A stretch of 64,000 nt of DNA from JAFNAG01 sp963721405 (GTDB lineage Bacteria > Acidobacteriota > UBA6911), in the NCBI GenBank assembly GCA_963721405.1, contig CAVRJA010000005.1:124001-188000 (forward strand). The letters are read 5' to 3'. The notes beneath the pieces are model-generated. The model was given only the letters and a program-made list of their open reading frames with translations. It was not told the DNA's origin and searched no databases. A program made the translations under genes and the position numbers. Positions 1 to 9,162 of this stretch are shown here, piece by piece (within the stretch, counting starts at the first letter, position 1; each line of letters starts with the position of its first letter).

Positions 1-1077
1 CGGGCGACGCGATCGGGACCTGCCTATTACTTTCTCGCCCCCTTCAAAGCGTTCGTCCGGCCTGCGTTTGCTTCCGGCCCCGGCGCCTTCCTAGTGAATC
101 TCGTACCCGCCCTGGCGATTCTCGTGCTCACCTATCTCTGGGTGATCCGCAGCGATGTGGCGTTTGAGGAGGCCTCGCTGGCGAAGGCAAAGAAGATTGC
201 GAGCCGTCTGGCGGCGGCGAAAAGCGGGATTGTGAGGAGTCCGGCGCGCTCCGCTGCCAGGGTGCGCGCCCCGCTGTTCCGGCTCGCGCCGGCGGGCCTG
301 GCGCACACTCCCATCTTCTGGAAAAACCTCATCTCGATCGGCCGGCTCGATATGCTCCGCGTTCTGCCGGCGATCATTGCCGTGGGAATCTCGATAGCAG
401 TCATGCTGTTCAGCCGCGGAAAACAGGGGCCGGTCATACCTGCCATGATCGGCGGGCTGGCGGGGATGATGGCCGGTTTCCTGACACTGCTCGGGCCCAT
501 GCTCGTGCGGGACGACCTGCGCAGCGACATGCTCGAGGTGGATCTTCTGAAGACATACCCGATACCCGGGTGGGCCCTGGTGCTCGGCGAAGTTCTGGCG
601 CCCGCGACGGTCCTGGCAGTCGGGGAATGGGTGTTGCTCCTGATCGCCGCACTGCTTTTGCCGAGCATTGGGAAGACACCTCTCCTGCTCTCGCAACGGA
701 TCGTGTTCGGTTTGAGCGCCTCGCTGCTTTTGCCATGTTTCAGCCTGCTGGGAGTTATGATTCAAAACGGCGCCGTGCTCCTTTTGCCGGGATGGGTTCA
801 ACTGGGCAAGGCGAATCGTCAGGGTGTCGAAGCAATGGGACAGCGGCTGATAACCATGGTCGCGACCGTTCTCATGCTGGTTTTTGCCGTCATTCCGGCC
901 GGCGTGCTCTTCGCGATCATATTTTTCGCCGGCTACGGACTCATCGGGCTCGGAATACTCCCGCTCGCATCGCTGATGGCGGCGCTCGGTTTGCTTGCCG
1001 AGGCCGGCGCCGGCATCCTGTGGCTCGGCCGCTTGTACGATCGCCTGGACGTTTCACTCGAGGGGACAAGCCGGTAG
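1..1077 (+). CDS. ABC-type exporter membrane subunit (5' truncated)
   Basis: The reading frame is open from base 1, so the gene starts upstream; the GTG at 94 is internal. The product is very hydrophobic, with about eight predicted membrane segments. A short cytoplasmic stretch precedes an FWKNL motif (near base 318) of the kind seen in the large permease subunits of two-component ABC exporters. No ATPase motif is present, so an ATP-binding partner is expected upstream, outside the window. The substrate cannot be inferred. The stop at 1077 is 35 bp before the next start, so the two genes may be cotranscribed. The exporter assignment rests on topology and general likeness only. Confidence 0.6.
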   Translation, partial: RATRSGPAYYFLAPFKAFVRPAFASGPGAFLVNLVPALAILVLTYLWVIRSDVAFEEASLAKAKKIASRLAAAKSGIVRSPARSAARVRAPLFRLAPAGLAHTPIFWKNLISIGRLDMLRVLPAIIAVGISIAVMLFSRGKQGPVIPAMIGGLAGMMAGFLTLLGPMLVRDDLRSDMLEVDLLKTYPIPGWALVLGEVLAPATVLAVGEWVLLLIAALLLPSIGKTPLLLSQRIVFGLSASLLLPCFSLLGVMIQNGAVLLLPGWVQLGKANRQGVEAMGQRLITMVATVLMLVFAVIPAGVLFAIIFFAGYGLIGLGILPLASLMAALGLLAEAGAGILWLGRLYDRLDVSLEGTSR

Positions 1078-1112
1078 GCATTTGCTTCGGGGAACGGGGA
1101 GGGGTAGAAGCC

Positions 1113-2540
1113 ATGATGAACGAAGAAAAAGCCAATGCCTATCAGAAAGCGCGCCAGATCAATCTCGACACCGCCAGGCACGGCACGTTCGCCGAAATCG
1201 GAGCCGGGCAGGAAACGGCGCGATGGTTCTTCCGGGTCGGGGGCGCGGCGGCGACAGTCGCCAAGACCATTTCTGCGTATGACATGACGGTAAGCGATGC
1301 CATCTACGGCCCCAGCGACCGCTACGTAAGCCGGCACCGCCTTCAGGCGATGCTGGATTATGAATACGACCTTCTGCTCCAGCGGCTGTATGCAAAACGC
1401 GGGGCGACGACGAATTTTTTTGTTTTCGCCGAAACCGCGGCCATGGGCAGCCACAGCCGCAAGGAGCCCGGGCACAGCTGGATCGGAGTGCGCTTTCAGC
1501 ATCAGCCGCAGGCCCGGCCTTCAGAGATCATCATCCACGTGCGCATGCTCGAACCGGACAACGTCCAAAAACAGGAAGCGCTCGGGATACTCGGCGTCAA
1601 CCTGATTCACGGCGCATTCTATCTATACCACCAGCCAAACGAGGTGGTGCGTTCGCTGCGCGACGACCTGGCGCGGGAGAACTTCGAGATCGACATGATC
1701 CGGTTCGCGGGACCCGGCTTTGTGGGCGTCGACAATCGCCTCATGAGCCTGCAACTGGTGGAACAGGGATTTACGGATGCGGCGATGTTCGCGGCCAACG
1801 GCGAGGTGGTGCAACCGTCCGAGATCCTTTTTCAGAAGCCTGTCCTGGTCGAGCGCGGCAGTTTCCGGCCGATCACGGAACCTTCACTCGACCTGCTGGT
1901 TCGGGCTGCCGAGCAGTTTCAGACCGAATTGAAGGGAAGCGGCGAGGAGCCGGTCATCATCATGGAGATGTCGCTGCGCAACCTGCTCTCGGGGGACAGC
2001 ATCGACCATAACGATTTTCTGGCCCGCGTGGACATTCTCGGGGCCCTCGGGAAGACGGTGATCATCTCCACTTACAGTTACTATTACGGCCTTGCCCAGT
2101 ATCTCCGCGAATACACCGGCCGCCGGATCGTCTTTGCCCTGGGGATTCCCAATCTCAGCCGGTTGTTCGATGAGTCGTATTACACGGAGCTTGACGGGGG
2201 GATCCTGGAATCATTCGGACGTCTCTTCAAGTCGGGCATCCAGCTTTATGCGTATCCTTGCAGGGATGCGGCGACGGGCAGGCTCGTCACCGTGGATTCG
2301 ATCGAAGTTGCGCCGGACCTGCGCCATCTCTACGCGCATCTTCTGGAACACGGGCTGATCGTTCCGATCAAAAACGTAAACGAAGCCAACCTGCACATTT
2401 TCCCGAAAGAAGTGCTTCGGATGATCCGGTCCGGCGACCCCGCCTGGGAAAAGATGGTGCCGCTTCCAGGGGTCCGTCTGATCAAGGAGCGCGGCGTTTT
2501 CGGCTATCGTCCACCTTCCGGCGCCGGCAGTCAGAATTGA
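1113..2540 (+). CDS. Conserved protein of unknown function, 475 aa
   Basis: The start at ATG 1113 (a second ATG follows directly) is preceded by a purine-rich GGGGAGGGG ribosome site; the frame is open further upstream but overlaps the exporter gene. The soluble protein has no signal peptide or membrane segment. It carries conserved-looking stretches such as GTFAEIGAGQE, FFRVGGAA, AKTISAYD, ILGVNLIHGAF, VDNRLMSLQLV and DGGILESFGRLF. From memory these mark a family present in several phyla under inconsistent labels (nicotinate-nucleotide adenylyltransferase, TonB-dependent receptor). I see neither the nucleotidyltransferase HxGH motif nor a beta-barrel, so I do not adopt those names. Function unknown. 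Confidence 0.8.
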   Translation: MMNEEKANAYQKARQINLDTARHGTFAEIGAGQETARWFFRVGGAAATVAKTISAYDMTVSDAIYGPSDRYVSRHRLQAMLDYEYDLLLQRLYAKRGATTNFFVFAETAAMGSHSRKEPGHSWIGVRFQHQPQARPSEIIIHVRMLEPDNVQKQEALGILGVNLIHGAFYLYHQPNEVVRSLRDDLARENFEIDMIRFAGPGFVGVDNRLMSLQLVEQGFTDAAMFAANGEVVQPSEILFQKPVLVERGSFRPITEPSLDLLVRAAEQFQTELKGSGEEPVIIMEMSLRNLLSGDSIDHNDFLARVDILGALGKTVIISTYSYYYGLAQYLREYTGRRIVFALGIPNLSRLFDESYYTELDGGILESFGRLFKSGIQLYAYPCRDAATGRLVTVDSIEVAPDLRHLYAHLLEHGLIVPIKNVNEANLHIFPKEVLRMIRSGDPAWEKMVPLPGVRLIKERGVFGYRPPSGAGSQN

Positions 2541-2561
2541 GCCGTGGGACCCTTTTCGAGA

Positions 2562-2590
2562 TTGCGCATCACGAGCGGCAAAGCTATTCT
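2562..2590 (+). promoter_or_regulatory. Candidate sigma70-type promoter of T6SS block 1
   Basis: TTGCGC (2562-2567), a 17-bp spacer and TATTCT (2585-2590) lie about 95 bp upstream of the TssB-TssC fusion gene, in the only sizeable gap at the head of the block. No sigma54 -24/-12 element was seen here. Prediction by eye only. Confidence 0.4.
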
Positions 2591-2686
2591 AGGATAGAAG
2601 ATTATGTAGACGATTCTGCAAACGACCGATGTGCAGCGGCTGACGATTTAGTTGGTGGCAGTGAACCCATTCTAAAGGTGACTCCT

Positions 2687-4240
2687 ATGTCCAAGCGCGA
2701 GTGGGATGCAGAGGTTCAGCTGTCCTCCAACCCTGAAGCTGCCGATCAGCCGGTTCCGGAAGAGCATGATCCCGACCGGAAACTGGTCATCGGTGTGATG
2801 GCCGATTTTCGCGGCCCGATGGCGGCGCCCGGGCCACCGGTCGCGTTGGGAAAGCGCAAGTTCATCGACGTCGATCGCGACAACTTCGACGGAGTGCTGG
2901 CCCGCCTGGGAGTGTGCTGGCGAGGGCGGCTCCGCGACGTTCCCGGCGAAGCGGCGACGGACATCCCGGTCGAGCTCGTCTTTCGCGAACTGGATGACCT
3001 TCATCCGGACCGGATTGTGGAGCGGACTCCGGTTTTGTGCGCATTGCGCGGGCTGCTGGCCGACCTGGGGGATCCGAAGCGGTTCGACGAGGCTGCCGCA
3101 ACGGTATCCCACTGGCCCGGCTTCGGCGAAGAGCCGCCGGCAACGCCCCGGCCTGACCTCTCCGCGGCCTCCGCCCCACCGGCGCCCCGCTCCGTCGATT
3201 CCAGGCAGTTGCTCGATGCCATCCTCAACCAGCAGGAGGCGCCCCGGTCGCAACCGACAGACATCGACCGTCTGGTCCGGGAGATCGTCGAGCCTCACCG
3301 GCTCAAAGTAGACACACGGCGGCAGGAGGCGATCGTTGCCGCAATGGATCGCGCCCTCTCCGTCCAGGTGAAGTCCGTGCTGCACGATCCTGCGTTCCGT
3401 TCGCTGGAGGCGCTGTGGCGCAGCCTGCGCAGGCTGGTTGATGCGGCCGGTCACGAAACTACGGTGCGCATCGTACAGGTGCGCAAGGACGAATTGCTGG
3501 CGGACGTGACTTCGGGCCGGAGCCTCCAGACTTCCGGCCTGGCCGGCCTGCTGCTTGATCCGATGTCGGTGCCCGGGACGGCACGTTTTTCGCTGCTGGT
3601 CGGCGGCTACGAGTTTTCGCACGACCTGGAAGATCTCGCAGTCCTGGAGCGCCTTGGGAATATCGGCGCCTGTCTGAAGGCGCCGTTCGTTGCCGGGGCC
3701 AGCGCGAAGCTGTTCGGCTGCCGGTCTTTCCCCGAGCTTCCGGAGGCGGCTGAGATGGAACGGCTGCTGGACGGCGAAGACTACCGGCCGTGGCGCCTCC
3801 TCCGCCAGACGCGCCCGGCCAGATGGGTGGCTCTGGCCGCGCCACGGCTGTTGTGCCGGCTCCCCTATGGTCCGCAGACCGATCCCGCCGAGAGTTTCGC
3901 GTTCGAGGAATGGCGTCCCGACCAGGATCACGAACAGTACCTCTGGGGAAACCCTGCATTCGCGATCGCGGCGATCTTTGCCGGGGCATTTGCCGAGGCA
4001 GGATGGCAGATGGATCCCGCCCGGTCCGTCGCGCGCCTCGAGGGCCTGCCGCTTCACGTATACAGGGGAGACGGAGAAGGTTTCACCACGCCGTGCGCGG
4101 AGATCCTGATGGGGGAACAGACGGTAGAAGCGCTGATGGACGCCGGCGTGCTGCCGCTGGTCAGTTATCGGGATGCTGACATTGTAAGTTTTCCGAGCCT
4201 GCAGACGCTGGCCCACCCGCGCGCTCCGCTTCGTTTGTAA
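2687..4240 (+). CDS. Fused, truncated TssB-TssC sheath paralogue
   Basis: ATG 2687 follows AAAGGTG; 517 aa. Residues about 25-130 match the TssB sheath subunit encoded at 6490, with shared elements of the type GVxxDFxGP, RKFxxxDRDNF and FRxLDDxxPxxxV. After a Pro/Ala-rich linker (about 140-180), residues 190-505 match the N-terminal domain of TssC at 7019: LExLWRxLxxLV, an F.LLVGGYEF stretch against TssC's LIGDFEF, AAPRLLCRLPYG, and EQYLWGNPAFA against AKYLWGNAAYA. The protein ends shortly after PLVSYRDAD and lacks the last roughly 115 residues of TssC, the C-terminal domain. A true sheath pair is encoded downstream, so this is an extra component, perhaps a sheath terminator, adaptor or assembly factor. 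Its job is inference; the fold assignment is firm. Confidence 0.85.
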   Translation: MSKREWDAEVQLSSNPEAADQPVPEEHDPDRKLVIGVMADFRGPMAAPGPPVALGKRKFIDVDRDNFDGVLARLGVCWRGRLRDVPGEAATDIPVELVFRELDDLHPDRIVERTPVLCALRGLLADLGDPKRFDEAAATVSHWPGFGEEPPATPRPDLSAASAPPAPRSVDSRQLLDAILNQQEAPRSQPTDIDRLVREIVEPHRLKVDTRRQEAIVAAMDRALSVQVKSVLHDPAFRSLEALWRSLRRLVDAAGHETTVRIVQVRKDELLADVTSGRSLQTSGLAGLLLDPMSVPGTARFSLLVGGYEFSHDLEDLAVLERLGNIGACLKAPFVAGASAKLFGCRSFPELPEAAEMERLLDGEDYRPWRLLRQTRPARWVALAAPRLLCRLPYGPQTDPAESFAFEEWRPDQDHEQYLWGNPAFAIAAIFAGAFAEAGWQMDPARSVARLEGLPLHVYRGDGEGFTTPCAEILMGEQTVEALMDAGVLPLVSYRDADIVSFPSLQTLAHPRAPLRL

Positions 4241-4321
4241 GCGGCGCGGGGAGGGAAAGAGTGGATGTGACCGATTGCCTGTGCATGTGGGAAAGACACA
4301 AATTCAACGCAGGGGGGCAGG

Positions 4322-5134
4322 ATGACAGCAGCAATGGATCTTCTCCGGGAGGGGCGCCTGGCCCTCGCGATCGAGCAGCAAACCCAGGAAGTCAAATCGA
4401 AACCGGCCGAGGTCTCAGGGCGGATTTTCCTTTTCGAATTGCTGTGCTTCGCCGGCAGCTTCGATCGTGCCGAGAAGCAACTGGACGTGATCGCGCACCA
4501 GAGCACGGAGATGCAGGTCGGTGTCGAGATCTATCGCCAGTTGCTGACCGCCGAACGGGCCCGGCGCGGGGTGTTCACCGAGGGACGTACTCCTGATTTC
4601 CTGACTGCTCCTCCGGACTACGTGCCGCTGCACCTGGAGGCGCTGACCTTGCAGCGCGAGAAGCAGCCGGAGAAGGCGCGGGCGCTGCTCGAAAAAGCGC
4701 TGGACATGCACCCGGAGTTGCCGGGGGAAGCCGATGGGAGAGCGTTCCGCGAATTTGAGGATGCCGACCTGTTTCTGGGCCCGTTCCTTGAACTGATCGT
4801 CAACGAAAAGTACGCCTGGCTCCCCTATGAGCAGATTCAGCGCATCGAGATCGCCAAGCCCAGGCAGTTGCGTGACCTGTTGTGGGCCCGCGGCAAACTC
4901 GAAGCCAGGGGGGGAGATCTGGGAGAGGTGTTCCTCCCGGTGCTCTATCCGGGCTCTGCCGACCACGCCGTCGAGGCAATCAAGCTGGGTCGGCAAACCG
5001 ACTGGATTGAAGCAGGTTCTGGGCTCGCCCGCGGGGTGGGCCGGAGACTCTTCGTGATTGACGGTGCCGAGCGCGATATGTTAGAACTGTCTGAGATTAA
5101 GTTCGATTCTACCGGGGAGACGACAAGCACTTAG
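4322..5134 (+). CDS. tagJ: T6SS accessory protein TagJ (ImpE family)
   Basis: 270 aa starting at ATG 4322, preceded by a G-rich GGGGGGCAGG site. The sequence begins with TPR-like helices (a Leu/Ala-rich stretch around AIEQQTQEV) and follows the ImpE layout, including GRAFREFEDADLFLGPFLE and YAWLPYEQI near residues 140-175, then a short beta-rich C-terminus. In characterised systems TagJ binds the N-terminal helix of TssB and supports ClpV-driven sheath recycling, but it is absent from many T6SSs. It sits between the sheath fusion gene and tssA, as expected for a sheath-handling accessory. Confidence 0.9.
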   Translation: MTAAMDLLREGRLALAIEQQTQEVKSKPAEVSGRIFLFELLCFAGSFDRAEKQLDVIAHQSTEMQVGVEIYRQLLTAERARRGVFTEGRTPDFLTAPPDYVPLHLEALTLQREKQPEKARALLEKALDMHPELPGEADGRAFREFEDADLFLGPFLELIVNEKYAWLPYEQIQRIEIAKPRQLRDLLWARGKLEARGGDLGEVFLPVLYPGSADHAVEAIKLGRQTDWIEAGSGLARGVGRRLFVIDGAERDMLELSEIKFDSTGETTST

Positions 5135-5247
5135 AAGACGGCTAAAACTTGCATGGGATGCCTGTCTCTCCATACTGTCGAAACAATGAGTTCACGGGAG
5201 CTGCAACAGATCGCGCTGACTTTACACGTTCATAGGAAGGTTGATCT

Positions 5248-6372
5248 GTGCCATACGAAGCGCTGTTGAACTTCGAAGAACTGCTCGCCCCAATTCCAGG
5301 TGACAATCCTTCCGGTTCCAACCTGCTCTACGCCGGCGTCCACGACGAGGTCCGTGAGGCGCGAAGGGCAGACGACGTCCTCGAGCAGGGCGAATGGAAG
5401 CGCCAGCAGAAAGTATCGGACTGGCACCGGGTGACGAGCCTGACGACTGAGGCTATTTCGGCCAAAACCAAAGACCTTCAACTGGCAGCCTGGCTGACGG
5501 AAGCGCTCGTCAACCTTCACGGTTTCGCCGGATTGCACGACGGACTGAAGCTGATTCGTGGGTTGGTGGAGAACTTCTGGGACACTCTCTATCCGGAAAT
5601 CGACGAGGGGGACCTGGAAGCAAGGGCGAACGCCGTTGACATGCTCAACCGCCCGTTCTTCGCCGCTGCGGTCCAGAAGCTGCCGATCACCGGGAATCCG
5701 ATCGGCACGAACTATTCCTACCTCGAGTTTAGAGATTCCTCCAGATTCGACGTCCCCGACAACACCGACGGCCTTGAATTTGAGGCGCGCGAACGGGCGA
5801 ACCAGCTGAAGCAGCTGGCCGTGACGGAAGGGAAGATCACCACAGAGCAGTGGCGTGGCGCCAAGAACGCCAGCAATCGTGCGTTTTACGAAAATATCAA
5901 CTCGCTGCTGAACATGTGCTGGGATGAGTGCAAAGCGCTGGATGAGGTTCTGGACGCGAAGTTCCAGCGTCAGACTCCGGGTCTGACCGATTTCAAGAAG
6001 ATGTTGGAAGCAATCCGCTCGACAGTCGGGACCATCGTCAAGGAGAAGCGAATCCTCGAACCCGATCCAGTGGAGACGGTTGCGGATTCAAACCAGGATC
6101 TCGGGGCCGACGGCAAGCCGGTCACGGGAGGAGGCGCTCGCGCAACCGGGCCGGTCGCCTCGAGGCAGGAAGCGTTGAGACGGTTGGGCGAGGTTGCGGA
6201 GTTTTTCCGTGCCACGGAGCCCCACAGCCCCGTGGCCTACCTTCTCGATCGCGCCATACACTGGGGCCAGATGCCGTTGGAAGCCTGGCTCGATGAAGTG
6301 ATCAAGGATGCGGGCGTGCTCGCTCACGTCCGTGAGACGCTCGGCTTGAAGGCAGGCAGCGAAGGACAGTAG
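5248..6372 (+). CDS. tssA: T6SS assembly protein TssA (ImpA N-terminal family)
   Basis: Starts at GTG 5248 behind AGGAAGG (5234-5240), a good spacing; 374 aa. The N-terminal ImpA domain is clear: PIPGDNPSG, WLTEALV, GLHDGLKLIRGL and FWDTLYPEIDEGD within the first 135 residues. The C-terminal third (VTGGGARATGPVASRQEA onwards) is the variable region that defines TssA subclasses. TssA recruits the baseplate and membrane complex and coordinates tail-tube and sheath polymerisation. It lies between tagJ and tssB with about 115-bp gaps on each side. Confidence 0.93.
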   Translation: MPYEALLNFEELLAPIPGDNPSGSNLLYAGVHDEVREARRADDVLEQGEWKRQQKVSDWHRVTSLTTEAISAKTKDLQLAAWLTEALVNLHGFAGLHDGLKLIRGLVENFWDTLYPEIDEGDLEARANAVDMLNRPFFAAAVQKLPITGNPIGTNYSYLEFRDSSRFDVPDNTDGLEFEARERANQLKQLAVTEGKITTEQWRGAKNASNRAFYENINSLLNMCWDECKALDEVLDAKFQRQTPGLTDFKKMLEAIRSTVGTIVKEKRILEPDPVETVADSNQDLGADGKPVTGGGARATGPVASRQEALRRLGEVAEFFRATEPHSPVAYLLDRAIHWGQMPLEAWLDEVIKDAGVLAHVRETLGLKAGSEGQ

Positions 6373-6489
6373 CAAAAGCAAGGAGGTACGCACGATAACC
6401 GGCCGCAGGAGGGCAGGGGAGTAAGGGTGTTCCCGAACCTCGGCGGCCCGGCAGGTCTGATTCCATAGCAAACCTAAGAGAGGAATAAA

Positions 6490-7026
6490 ATGGCGAAAGA
6501 AAGCACGCAACACAAACTCGACCGCGTTCGCTCGCCCCGGGTTCATATCACGTATGACGTCGAGGTCGGCGGTGCGATCCAGCTCAAGGAATTGCCGTTC
6601 GTCGTCGGCGTACTTGGGGACTTCTCCGGCAAACCCGAGCAGCCTTTGCCGCGCCTTAAAGACCGCAAGTTCGTCACGATCGACCGCGATAATTTCAACC
6701 AGGTTCTGGCCGGCATGAAGCCGCACCTTGCCTACAAGGTCGACAACAAGCTTACGGACGACGATACCAAGCTTGGCGTGGACCTCAATTTCAGGAGCCT
6801 CGACGACTTCGAGCCCGAGCAGGTCGTCAAGCAGGTGGAACCCCTGCGGAAACTCCTGGAAGCACGGCAGCGCCTGTCCGACCTTGTCCACAAGATCGAC
6901 GGCAACGACAAGCTCGACGAAATGCTGCAAAAGGTCCTCAGCGACACGGACAAGCTCAAAAAAGTAGGCGCCGCTGCAGGCGTTGAGACCGAAAAGCCCG
7001 GAGGCAAGGAGGGTGGCAATGAATAA
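6490..7026 (+). CDS. tssB: T6SS contractile sheath small subunit TssB
   Basis: 178 aa, with an AGAGGAAT ribosome site before ATG 6490. It shows the standard TssB features: the N-terminal VHITYDVEVGGA strand, LPFVVGVLGDFSG, RKFVTIDRDNFNQVL and FRSLDDFEPEQVVKQV, then a charged helical C-terminus. TssB and TssC form the heterodimer whose polymer is the contractile sheath. The stop overlaps the tssC start by 8 bp (7019-7026), consistent with translational coupling of the two subunits. Confidence 0.96.
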   Translation: MAKESTQHKLDRVRSPRVHITYDVEVGGAIQLKELPFVVGVLGDFSGKPEQPLPRLKDRKFVTIDRDNFNQVLAGMKPHLAYKVDNKLTDDDTKLGVDLNFRSLDDFEPEQVVKQVEPLRKLLEARQRLSDLVHKIDGNDKLDEMLQKVLSDTDKLKKVGAAAGVETEKPGGKEGGNE

Positions 7027-8515
7027 AGAACCGGAATCCCAAGGTCAAGCCCAGCAAGGGCGCACAGAGGAGTTGGCCGAAGGGCAAGCCCTGCTCGACA
7101 AGATACTCGATCAGGGAAGGTGGAAGGACCCTGCCAACCGATCGATGGCGCGCGACATTATCGGTGAACTGGCAAAGCAGGTTCTGGAAGGAGAAATCAC
7201 CGTCTCCAAGGACACGGAAGCGATGATCAACTCCCGCATCGCGCAGATCGATGCCCTCCTGTCGGCGCAGCTCAACGAGATCATGCACGCGTCGGAATTT
7301 CAGAAACTCGAAGCGTCATGGCGGGGGCTGCACTACCTGGTCGACAAGTCGGAGACCGGGACGCTCCTGAAGCTCCGCGTTCTCAACGCCACCAAACAGG
7401 AGCTCAGCAAGGATCTTGAGAAGGCGGTCGAGTTCGACCAGAGCGCGCTCTTCAAGAAGGTCTACGAGGAGGAATTCGGCATGTTCGGCGGCGCTCCTTT
7501 CGGAACGCTGATCGGCGACTTCGAATTCGGCAAACACCCGCAGGACATCTCGCTGCTGGAGAAGATCTCCAACGTGGCCGCCGCCGCCCACGCGCCCTTC
7601 ATTTCGGCTGCCAGCCCGGAGCTCCTGAATCTGGAGAGTTTCACCCAGCTGGACGATCCCCGCGATCTGGCCAAGATCTTCGACACCACGGAATACGCCA
7701 AGTGGAGGTCGTTCCGCGATTCGGAAGACTCGCGCTACATCGGGCTGACGGCGCCACACATCCTGATGCGCCTGCCCTATGGCGAAGCCACCGCCCCCGT
7801 CGAGGCCTTCCAGTTCGAGGAGGATGTCGACGGCATGAACCACGCCAAATACCTGTGGGGCAATGCCGCCTACGCCTTCGGGACGCGCCTGACCGAATCG
7901 TTCGCCAAGTACAACTGGTGTGCCGCCATCCGTGGCGTGGAAGGCGGAGGGCTGGTCGAAGGGCTCCCGACGCACACATTCAAGACGGACGATGGCGACA
8001 TCGCTCTCAAGTGTCCCACTGAAATTGCCATCACGGACCGACGCGAGAAGGAATTGTCCGACCTCGGTTTCATCCCTCTGGTGCACTGCAAGGGGACCGA
8101 TTTCGCGGCCTTCTTCGCGGCCCAGTCGGCGCAGAAATCGAAGAAGTTCGATTCCGACGCGGCCAACGCCAACGCGCGCCTTTCCACGCAGCTGCAGTAC
8201 ATCATGGCGGTCTCGCGATTTGCTCATTACCTGAAGGCGATGATGCGCGACAAGATCGGGAGCTTCATGTCGCGACAGAATGCCCAGGAATTTCTCAACC
8301 GTTGGATCAGCAACTACATCCTGCTCGACGACAACGCCGGGCAGGAAGCCAAGGCCAAATTCCCGTTGCGCGAGGCACGCATCGATGTGGCCGAAATCCC
8401 AGGCAAGCCGGGCTGCTATCGGGCCGTGGCCTTTCTCAAACCTCACTACCAGCTGGATGAGTTGACGGTTTCTCTGCGCCTGGTCGCGGATTTGCCGCCG
8501 CCGGCCAAAGGTTAG
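7019..8515 (+). CDS. tssC: T6SS contractile sheath large subunit TssC
   Basis: Starts at ATG 7019, inside the end of tssB, behind an AAGGAGG site; 498 aa, the normal family length. Contains LEASWRGLHYLVD, LIGDFEFG, LPYGEA, YLWGNAAYAFG and the full C-terminal domain (FAHYLKAMMRDKIGSFMS through the VSLRLVADLP end) that the upstream fusion paralogue lacks. It pairs with TssB to form the sheath. A further upstream in-frame start at 6983 would run through tssB and is less likely. Confidence 0.96.
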   Translation: MNKEPESQGQAQQGRTEELAEGQALLDKILDQGRWKDPANRSMARDIIGELAKQVLEGEITVSKDTEAMINSRIAQIDALLSAQLNEIMHASEFQKLEASWRGLHYLVDKSETGTLLKLRVLNATKQELSKDLEKAVEFDQSALFKKVYEEEFGMFGGAPFGTLIGDFEFGKHPQDISLLEKISNVAAAAHAPFISAASPELLNLESFTQLDDPRDLAKIFDTTEYAKWRSFRDSEDSRYIGLTAPHILMRLPYGEATAPVEAFQFEEDVDGMNHAKYLWGNAAYAFGTRLTESFAKYNWCAAIRGVEGGGLVEGLPTHTFKTDDGDIALKCPTEIAITDRREKELSDLGFIPLVHCKGTDFAAFFAAQSAQKSKKFDSDAANANARLSTQLQYIMAVSRFAHYLKAMMRDKIGSFMSRQNAQEFLNRWISNYILLDDNAGQEAKAKFPLREARIDVAEIPGKPGCYRAVAFLKPHYQLDELTVSLRLVADLPPPAKG

Positions 8516-8577
8516 CACTACCGCGTTTCATGAGGACGAGTGGTTTGCAAAGACAAGTTTTTCAGGAGGAATAGGAA

Positions 8578-9069
8578 ATGGCGTTCGATACATTTTTGAA
8601 GATAGATGGTATCCCGGGTGAGAGTACAGACGACAAGCACAAGGACTGGATCGAGCTTCAATCCTTCAGCCATGCCATAAACCAGCCTGCGTCCGCCACC
8701 GCCAGTTCCGCGGGAGGCGCGACCGCTGAGCGCGTCAACCACGCCGACTTCGTCGTGACTAAGCTGATGGACAAGGCCTCCACGAAGATCTACGATGCCT
8801 GCTGCAAGGGCACACATATCAAGGAAGTCATCGTTGAGATGTGCCGCGCGGGTGGCGACAAGATGAAGTACATGGAAGTCAAGTTGGCCGATGTGATCGT
8901 CTCATCCGTTGCGCCCTCAGGATCATCCGGAGGGGATTTCCCCAGTGAGAGCGTGAGTTTCAACTATGGGAAGATCAACTGGGTTTACACGCAACAGAAG
9001 CGCGCCGACGGGTCCGGTGGTGGAAACGTCCCGGCCGGATGGGACCTGACGAAGAACAAGCCTTGTTAG
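8578..9069 (+). CDS. hcp: T6SS tail-tube protein Hcp (TssD)
   Basis: 163 aa, starting at ATG 8578 behind a strong AGGAGGAATAGGAA site, fitting high expression of the tube subunit. The sequence begins FDTFLKIDGIPGESTDDKH and carries IELQSFSHA, DFVVTKLMDKAS and the C-terminal FNYGKINWVYTQQ typical of Hcp1-type proteins. Hexameric rings stack to form the expelled tube and can also carry small effectors. No C-terminal effector extension is present; the last residues are a short Gly-rich tail. Confidence 0.95.
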   Translation: MAFDTFLKIDGIPGESTDDKHKDWIELQSFSHAINQPASATASSAGGATAERVNHADFVVTKLMDKASTKIYDACCKGTHIKEVIVEMCRAGGDKMKYMEVKLADVIVSSVAPSGSSGGDFPSESVSFNYGKINWVYTQQKRADGSGGGNVPAGWDLTKNKPC

Positions 9070-9162
9070 TTTTCATCGCTTGGAACGACGGACTGCGGGG
9101 GCGGGAAGCGACCTGCCCCCGTACTCTTGCACTCAAGCGTCTATCAGTGAGTAGATTCCCGG

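Noticed and set aside
570..1112. Upstream extension of the 475-aa protein to 656 aa
   Set aside because: The extension overlaps the membrane exporter gene out of frame and has shadow-like composition; ATG 1113 has a good ribosome site and starts the conserved part.
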